Positions 1 to 3,997 of a DNA stretch of 7,629 nucleotides are shown here, in pieces. A program made the translations under genes and the position numbers. This stretch comes from Lentisphaerota bacterium (GTDB lineage Bacteria > Verrucomicrobiota > Kiritimatiellia > RFP12 > UBA1067), in NCBI GenBank assembly GCA_022839525.1, contig JALHET010000088.1, positions 1-7,629 of the forward strand, read 5' to 3'. Position 1 is the first letter of the stretch. Each line of letters begins with the position of its first letter. The notes below the pieces were generated by a model. The model was not told where the DNA came from. It saw nothing but the letters and a program-made list of their open reading frames with translations, and searched no databases.

Positions 1-537
1 ACGACGGGCGGCACCGCCCGGGTCACGCATGCGCGAGAACACATCCAGAGCTACGCGCCGAGCGGCAAGACTGCGCCAAATCACAAGGGCGCCATCAACG
101 TAGCCGACGACGGCCGCGTCGAGGGGACCGACATCGTCGTGCCCCAGTTCAAGTGGTCGGAGGACTGGACGCTCGACGCGGCCGTAGCCAACTGGTCGTA
201 TGCCCAGATTCTCAAGGCCCTCACCGGCAAGGTCAACGCCGGCACATTCCGCGGCTTCAGCGCCGGCCACGTGCTCTTCGAGGGCGCGACCGTCTTTGAA
301 CCCGGCAGCTGCCTCAAATGCAACGGGATCGGCTACAAAGGCCGCGGCGCCATCATGGAGGTTCTGCCGATCTCGGACGCGATCCGCGCCGCGATCGGCA
401 AGGGAGCAGACTCCCCGGCGCTCCGCGCTATCGCAGTCCGCGAGGGCATGGTCACACTCAAAGACGCGGGCCTGTTGAAGGTCAAGAGCGGCGTCACCTC
501 ACTCCACGCCGCCATCGAAGTCACCGGCGGCGAATAA
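1..537 (+). CDS. gspE: C-terminal part of GspE/PilB-type secretion/pilus assembly ATPase (5' truncated by window)
   Basis: The reading frame is open from base 1 to TAA at 535-537, giving 178 residues, so the true start lies upstream of the window. The last 75 or so residues are a recognisable GspE/PilB C-terminus: a CxxC knuckle followed by NGIGYKGRGAIMEVLPI, then an Ala/Arg-rich helix, REGMVTLKDAGLLKV and SGVTSLHAAIEVT. In the family this hexameric cytoplasmic ATPase powers pseudopilus or pilus extension from beneath the GspF/PilC platform, and the cysteines belong to a zinc-binding subdomain. The Walker A/B, Asp-box and His-box motifs would lie upstream and are not visible. The roughly 105 residues before the CxxC do not look like the usual GHLVxSTLHTNDA...LAQRLxxxLCPxC stretch, and the first CxxC pair of the zinc site is absent. 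This could be an insertion or a divergent lineage. The next gene, gspF-like, starts 15 nt downstream, consistent with an operon. Confidence 0.85.
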   Translation, partial: TTGGTARVTHAREHIQSYAPSGKTAPNHKGAINVADDGRVEGTDIVVPQFKWSEDWTLDAAVANWSYAQILKALTGKVNAGTFRGFSAGHVLFEGATVFEPGSCLKCNGIGYKGRGAIMEVLPISDAIRAAIGKGADSPALRAIAVREGMVTLKDAGLLKVKSGVTSLHAAIEVTGGE

Positions 538-552
538 ACACGGGAGCCCCTC

Positions 553-1635
553 ATGTCAGACGTCAAAGTACCCCAAATCCGCGTCAGCGGCATCAACCAG
601 ATCAAGAAAAAGGAGCTGATCCCCTTTACCCGGCAGACCGCCAGCATGCTGAACGCCGGCATGTCGATCCTTGTTTCCATCTCCACGCTGGAGGAGCAGT
701 GCACACACCCGGGTTTCCGTGTCGTCCTGAGAACCTTGCGGGAGAGCATCGAGAGCGGTTCGCCCTTTTCCGACGGCCTGCGCCACTTCCCGAAGATCTT
801 CGACGACATGTACGTCAATATGGTCTCCGCAGGCGAGAAGAGCGGCCAGTTCGCCGTCGTGCTCAAACGCCTCGCCATGATGTTGGACTCCTCGGCCCGC
901 CTGATCCGCAAAGTCAAGTCGGCCATGACTTACCCCGCCGTCATCATGTCACTGGCGCTCCTCATCGCAGCCGGGCTTGTCACCTTTGTCGTGCCGGTTT
1001 TTGCCGAAATGTTCTCGGGCTTCGGTAAGGAACTCCCCGTCCCAACCCAACTTCTGGTCAACATCAGCACGTTCGTCAGATCCCAGTGGTATTTCATCAT
1101 CGGCGGCCTAGTGGTCGTCGTCTTCGGGTTCCGCAAATGGCTGTCGACACCGCAGGGGCGTTACACATTCGACACTTTCATGCTCAAGATGCCGGTCTTC
1201 GGCACCCTCATGCAAAAGGTCTCCGTCGCCCGTTTCTGCCGCCTCTTCGCGCAGATGCTCACCAGCGGCGTGCCGATCCTCGACGCGATGCAGGTCGTCG
1301 CAAAATCCATGGGCAACAAAGTCATCGAGGGGGCGATCCTTTCCGCCCGCTCCGGAATCGAACAGGGCAACACCCTCAGCTCCTCGCTGGAGGGCAAGCC
1401 CAGCCTGCCCCTGCTGATGGTCCGCATGATCGCCGCCGGCGAGAAAAGCGGGCGCATCGATGAAATGCTCGAAAGCGTCGCCGACACCTATGACGACGAG
1501 GTGGAAACCACCCTCGCCACCCTCACCTCGCTGATGGAACCCTTCCTCATGGTTTTTCTTGGCGTGGTGATCGGCGGCATCGCCATCGCCATGTTCCTCC
1601 CCATCTTCATGCTCGGCTCCGTCGTCAGCGGTTGA
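553..1635 (+). CDS. gspF: Type II secretion / type IV pilus inner-membrane platform protein (GspF/PilC family)
   Basis: This 360-residue protein has the duplicated F-domain layout. Repeat 1 begins near residue 24 (FTRQTASMLNAGMSIL) and contains VSAGEKSGQF (91-100). Repeat 2 begins near 228 (FCRLFAQMLTSGVPILDAM) and contains IAAGEKSGRIDEML (293-306). Hydrophobic segments lie at about 127-152, 179-193 and 328-354, giving the usual three membrane passes. In the family this is the inner-membrane platform that couples the GspE/PilB ATPase to pilin polymerisation. ATG 553 is chosen because GGGAG (542-546) sits 6 nt upstream and no earlier start is needed to cover the domain. At 360 residues it is shorter than typical members of about 400, lacking most of the N-terminal cytoplasmic region before the first F domain. 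It lies 15 nt after the ATPase gene, so the two are almost certainly co-transcribed. The choice between gspF and pilC is not decidable here. Confidence 0.95.
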   Translation: MSDVKVPQIRVSGINQIKKKELIPFTRQTASMLNAGMSILVSISTLEEQCTHPGFRVVLRTLRESIESGSPFSDGLRHFPKIFDDMYVNMVSAGEKSGQFAVVLKRLAMMLDSSARLIRKVKSAMTYPAVIMSLALLIAAGLVTFVVPVFAEMFSGFGKELPVPTQLLVNISTFVRSQWYFIIGGLVVVVFGFRKWLSTPQGRYTFDTFMLKMPVFGTLMQKVSVARFCRLFAQMLTSGVPILDAMQVVAKSMGNKVIEGAILSARSGIEQGNTLSSSLEGKPSLPLLMVRMIAAGEKSGRIDEMLESVADTYDDEVETTLATLTSLMEPFLMVFLGVVIGGIAIAMFLPIFMLGSVVSG

Positions 1636-1666
1636 AAAAGCGACGGAATGCCAAAAAACGCGGGGG

Positions 1667-1695
1667 TTGTGTTCCGCGCCGCTTTCACCTATAAT
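1667..1695 (+). promoter_or_regulatory. Sigma70-like promoter of the NtrC-family regulator gene
   Basis: The 100-nt gap between gspF and the regulator holds a perfect -10 hexamer TATAAT at 1690-1695. A TTGTGT -35 element (1667-1672) lies exactly 17 bp upstream. Transcription should start near 1702, leaving a leader of about 34 nt before ATG 1736, with TGGAAG (1721-1726) as the likely ribosome binding site. The regulator would therefore be made from a housekeeping promoter, separately from the upstream secretion genes. Not tested experimentally. Confidence 0.7.
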
Positions 1696-1735
1696 GTCGT
1701 TCACTTTCTAGTGACTCGGGTGGAAGCGTTGCGTT

Positions 1736-3127
1736 ATGACTAAAATTCTGATTGTTGATGATGAGACGCGCATTTTAATGTTGCTTCAAAGCCTCCTTAG
1801 GGCCAATGGCTACGAAACCGCCACCGCCAAGGACGGACTTGAGGCACTCGAGCTTGTCAAAAAAGACACCTTCGATCTGGTCATCACCGACCTGCGCATG
1901 TCCCCCATGGACGGCATGGCACTGTTCCATGCGATTAAAAACATTTACCCGTCCATGCCCATCATCCTGCTGACGGCTTACGCCTCGGTTGAAACCGCCA
2001 TCGACGCCATGAAGAGCGGCGCCTTCGACTATCTCACCAAGCCTTTCAAAGTCGATGAAATGCTCGCCACAGTGCGCCGCGCAGAAGAGCACATCAAAAG
2101 CAACACTGCCGTTGTCTCGACCGACCCCAACGCGCCCCTGCGTTACCAGTTTGAAAACCTCATCGCCTCCAACAGCGCCATGATCCAGATCTGCGAAATG
2201 ATCCAACGCGTGGCGCCCACCGTCGCCACGGTGCTGATCAACGGCGAAAGCGGCACCGGCAAAGAGGTCATCGCGCGCACGATCCACAACACCAGCCCGC
2301 GTAAAGAAAAACCCTGGGTGGCGGTCAACTGCGCCGCACTCCCCGAACCCCTGCTCGAATCCGAACTGTTCGGCCATGTCAAAGGCGCCTTCACCGGCGC
2401 CCACGTCGACAAAGAGGGGCTTTTCGAAACCGCGAACAACGGCACACTCTTCCTCGACGAGATCGCCTCCCTCCCCCTCGTGCTCCAGGGCAAGCTGCTG
2501 CGCGTGCTGCAGGAAAAAGAGATCCGCCGCGTGGGCGGCACCAAGAACATCCCCATTGACGTGCGCGTCATCGCCGCCAGCAACACCAACCTCGAGCAAC
2601 TTGTGGTCCAGGGCGGCTTCCGTGCCGACCTCTACTACCGTTTTGCCGTCATCACCCTTGACATCCCGCCGCTCCGGGAGCGCCCGGAAGACATCCTTCC
2701 GCTCGCCCGCCATTTCATCCGCAACGAAACCGCCGGTTTCAAGGTGTCGCCCACCCTCTCGCAAGAGGCCGCCGACCTCCTGGTGGCCTACAAGTGGCCG
2801 GGCAATGTCCGGGAGTTGGAAAACGCCGTCAAACACGCCGTCACCTTCCTTCAGGACACGGTCATCACACCCGAACTGCTCCCTCCGCGCGTCGTCAGCC
2901 GCGCGACCGAAACCAAAAACAGCCAGCCGTCCGGTTCAGCCGCACCCTCCGGAAGCAACACCTCGCTCAAAGGTTTCCTGAAGCTCAAGGAGAAAGAGTA
3001 TCTTGAACAGATCCTCTCCTCAACAAACGGCGACAAGGAAAAAGCCGCTCAAACCCTCCAAGTCAGCCTTGCCACCCTCTACCGGAAGCTCTCGGACGAG
3101 GATCCCGCCCCTTCTTCCCGGGGTTAA
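1736..3127 (+). CDS. NtrC-family sigma54-dependent response regulator (PilR-like by context)
   Basis: This 463-residue protein has three domains in the canonical order. The receiver (about 3-120) has acidic-pocket D8/D9, phospho-acceptor D52 in TDLRM, T80 and K102. The AAA+ sigma54-activation domain (about 140-370) has Walker A GESGTGKE (170-177), the sigma54-contact loop GAFTGA (217-222), Walker B GTLFLDEI (236-243), arginine-finger region RADLYYRF (296-303) and sensor II WPGNVRELEN (354-363). A polar, low-complexity linker (about 388-408) leads to a Fis-type helix-turn-helix (about 432-451, KEKAAQTLQVSLATLYRKL). All catalytic and phosphorylation residues are intact, so it should be a working phosphorylation-controlled activator that remodels sigma54-RNA polymerase. 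Its own sigma70-like promoter precedes it. A sigma54 promoter and a pilin gene follow at once, which by analogy with PilR-pilA makes the pilin the likely target. No partner kinase adjoins it. The first 20 or so codons are AT-richer than the rest. Confidence 0.96.
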   Translation: MTKILIVDDETRILMLLQSLLRANGYETATAKDGLEALELVKKDTFDLVITDLRMSPMDGMALFHAIKNIYPSMPIILLTAYASVETAIDAMKSGAFDYLTKPFKVDEMLATVRRAEEHIKSNTAVVSTDPNAPLRYQFENLIASNSAMIQICEMIQRVAPTVATVLINGESGTGKEVIARTIHNTSPRKEKPWVAVNCAALPEPLLESELFGHVKGAFTGAHVDKEGLFETANNGTLFLDEIASLPLVLQGKLLRVLQEKEIRRVGGTKNIPIDVRVIAASNTNLEQLVVQGGFRADLYYRFAVITLDIPPLRERPEDILPLARHFIRNETAGFKVSPTLSQEAADLLVAYKWPGNVRELENAVKHAVTFLQDTVITPELLPPRVVSRATETKNSQPSGSAAPSGSNTSLKGFLKLKEKEYLEQILSSTNGDKEKAAQTLQVSLATLYRKLSDEDPAPSSRG

Positions 3128-3174
3128 CCTGTTTTTCGTTTTTGAAAAACCGCCTGTCATTTTTGAGAAAACCG
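3128..3174 (+). promoter_or_regulatory. Tandem repeat, candidate upstream activator (enhancer) site for the NtrC-type regulator
   Basis: Directly after the regulator stop codon lie two abutting related units, 3128-3152 and 3153-3174. Each starts CCTGT and ends with TTTTTGA(G)AAAACCG. The TTTTTGA cores begin at 3139 and 3160, 21 bp or about two helical turns apart. The first copy contains a perfect palindrome with one central base (GTTTTTGAAAAAC, 3138-3150); the second is an imperfect version. They centre about 115 bp upstream of the predicted sigma54 transcription start, a usual distance for bacterial enhancer-binding proteins. Binding by the adjacent regulator is an inference. The stems are A/T-only with almost no loop, so a terminator role is less likely. 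Confidence 0.5.
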
Positions 3175-3241
3175 CGCGCAACTTCTGTTCCTTCCGCTCT
3201 TTTCTCCCGTTCTGACCCTTCTAATCCCAAGTTCTCCCTTT

Positions 3242-3257
3242 TGGCATACGGTATGCT
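3242..3257 (+). promoter_or_regulatory. Sigma54 (-24/-12) promoter of the pilin gene
   Basis: The sequence TGGCATACGGTATGCT matches the sigma54 consensus TGGCAYR-N4-TTGCW at all but one specified position (ATGC for TTGC). The invariant GG (3243-3244) and GC (3255-3256) have the required spacing of 12 bp between the second G and the C. This predicts a transcription start near 3268-3270 and a leader of about 60 nt before the pilin ATG at 3328. The promoter sits between an NtrC-type activator gene and a pilin gene, the arrangement expected for a sigma54-controlled pilin. A perfect 6+1+6 inverted repeat (GCATAC-G-GTATGC, 3244-3256) fills the space between the two elements. Confidence 0.8.
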
Positions 3258-3327
3258 TTAGTTCTTTCAAACAAACCGACAAGGTGCCGGTTGTCAGTGA
3301 AAGCAACACGAAATAAGGAATAGTACA

Positions 3328-3696
3328 ATGAAAATGAACCGCAAGGGTTTCACACTCGTTGAAATCATGATCGTGGTCGCGATTATCGGCATCTTGGCCG
3401 CTATCGCCATACCGAACTTCATGAAGTCCCGCAAAGAGTCCCAGAAGAACGCCTGTATCGCCAACCTCAAGCAGATTGAGGGCGCGATCGAGCAGGCCCG
3501 GTTGGCTGGCATTGCCTCTCCCGCCGCTTCGGACATCTTCGGATCGGACAAATACATCAAGGTCGCGCCGGTCTGCCCTTACGGCACCTCTACTTATGCG
3601 ATGCCTGCCGCCGACGCCCGCCCGACCTGCCCGAACGTCGCCTCGGTGAGCGACCACAAGTTGCCTGAACCCGGAGCAGCCGCCACAGGAACCTGA
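3328..3696 (+). CDS. Type IV pilin / pseudopilin (prepilin-type N-terminal cleavage/methylation domain)
   Basis: This 122-residue prepilin has a 7-residue positively charged leader (MKMNRKG), a prepilin peptidase site G7/F8 in KGFTLVE, and the conserved Glu at mature position 5 (E12). A hydrophobic helix follows (about 13-29, ending IAIPNF). After cleavage and N-methylation such proteins polymerise through this helix into a pilus or pseudopilus. The mature protein is about 115 residues with a small globular part holding Cys43, Cys83 and Cys101, a CPYGTSTY strand and a SDHKLP segment near the C-terminus. This layout resembles short GspG/PilA-like proteins. ATG 3328 is preferred over ATG 3334 because AGGAA (3316-3320) lies 7 nt upstream of it. 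It is monocistronic: a sigma54 promoter lies upstream and a strong terminator follows the TGA by 36 nt. That suggests a major subunit made in quantity, but major versus minor pilin cannot be settled here. Confidence 0.95.
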   Translation: MKMNRKGFTLVEIMIVVAIIGILAAIAIPNFMKSRKESQKNACIANLKQIEGAIEQARLAGIASPAASDIFGSDKYIKVAPVCPYGTSTYAMPAADARPTCPNVASVSDHKLPEPGAAATGT

Positions 3697-3711
3697 TCGT
3701 TCCCGTAGCCA

Positions 3712-3730
3712 CGGTGCGTGACGCGCACCG
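3712..3730 (+). other. Short GC-rich hairpin preceding the pilin terminator
   Basis: CGGTGCG (3712-3718) pairs with CGCACCG (3724-3730) around a 5-nt loop, starting 15 nt after the pilin stop codon. There is no T-run after it. With the larger stem-loop that begins 2 nt later it forms a tandem structure at the mRNA 3' end. It may block 3' exonuclease decay of the pilin transcript or help termination; that role is an inference. Confidence 0.5.
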
Positions 3731-3732
3731 CC

Positions 3733-3773
3733 AAACAAAACAGACATCCCGATCCGGGATGTCTGTTTTGTTT
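3733..3773 (+). terminator. Rho-independent terminator of the pilin gene, probably bidirectional
   Basis: A perfect 19-bp stem (3733-3751 with 3755-3773) encloses the 3-nt loop ATC. The stem has a GC core (CATCCCG/CGGGATG) and an A/T-rich base, so the 3' arm ends in TTTTGTTTTG and runs on into TCTCTT, giving a U-rich tail. On the other strand the arm likewise ends in TTTTGTTT, so the element can also stop transcription arriving from the convergent minus-strand operon. No other strong terminator is seen for that operon. Confidence 0.9.
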
Positions 3774-3887
3774 TGTCTCTTGACTGAAACGGCGCGCTGC
3801 GCAAGGTGGGCCGCTCCGGGCGCGGATGCAAACGAACGGAGAGGCCAAATTTAGGTAATTGCGGATCGGGTGCCGGTTACGGGTTGC
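3774..3887. other. Intergenic stretch with nothing recognised
   Basis: About 114 nt between the pilin terminator and the AACGTT repeat cluster. I see no start codon with a ribosome binding site, no RNA-gene fold and no promoter pair here. A 113-codon minus-strand reading frame crosses it (3594-3935), but it runs through the terminator and the repeat and overlaps the pilin, so it is not credited. Confidence 0.5.
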
Positions 3888-3955
3888 TTGAACGTTAAAA
3901 GGTGAGTGTTGCGCATTGAACGTTTGGACGCTCAACGTTCAACTCTCACGTTAAG
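3888..3955. repeat. AACGTT-rich inverted/direct repeat cluster (intergenic repeat remnant)
   Basis: The hexamer AACGTT (its own reverse complement) occurs at 3891-3896, 3919-3924 and 3934-3939, and ACGTTAAG lies at 3948-3955. TTGAACGTT (3916-3924) and AACGTTCAA (3934-3942) form a perfect 9-bp inverted repeat with a 9-nt spacer. An outer GTGAG (3902-3906) / CTCAC (3945-3949) pair flanks it asymmetrically. The first copy (TTGAACGTT, 3888-3896) is a direct repeat of the third block. Such degenerate TTGAACGTT arrays, which translate to FNVQ-type peptides in spurious frames, are something I associate with intergenic DNA of PVC-group genomes. No mobility gene is present. Confidence 0.6.
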
Positions 3956-3960
3956 AAGTT

Positions 3961-3981
3961 GCGCGCCCGGAGGTCGCGCGC
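3961..3981 (-). terminator. Weak hairpin after the minus-strand operon
   Basis: GCGCGC at 3961-3966 can pair with GCGCGC at 3976-3981 around a 9-nt loop, 16 nt beyond the stop codon of the membrane glycosyltransferase-like gene. In the minus direction it is followed only by AACTTCTT, not a real T-run. It is at best an inefficient terminator or mRNA 3' stabiliser. The bidirectional stem-loop at 3733-3773 is the better stop signal. Confidence 0.3.
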
Positions 3982-3997
3982 CATCCCGAAACGTCCG

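Noticed and set aside
1619..1646. CCGTCG...CGACGG inverted repeat at the end of gspF as a terminator
   Set aside because: Only a 6-bp stem with a 16-nt loop, overlapping the gspF stop, and no T-run follows.
1108..1704. 198-codon minus-strand reading frame opposite gspF
   Set aside because: Antisense shadow of a clear GspF gene; its His/Asp/Glu/Gly-rich composition mirrors the codons of the real frame.
1775..2836. 353-codon minus-strand reading frame opposite the sigma54 activator
   Set aside because: It lies wholly inside a gene with every expected domain motif, has no recognisable protein features, and is the kind of antisense frame that GC-rich coding DNA produces.
3138..3150. GTTTTTGAAAAAC palindrome read as a terminator of the regulator gene
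   Set aside because: The stem is almost entirely A/T with a one-base centre and would not form a stable RNA hairpin. Its near-copy 21 bp away argues for a DNA-binding site instead.
3157..3831. 224-codon minus-strand frame covering the pilin and its promoter
   Set aside because: It overlaps the pilin gene, the sigma54 promoter and the terminator, and has no domain signature.
3594..3935. 113-codon minus-strand frame starting MSVQTFNAQHSPFNVQ
   Set aside because: The start comes from the AACGTT repeat (FNVQ-type peptide), and the frame then runs through the terminator stem and into the antisense of the pilin. It is not a plausible gene.
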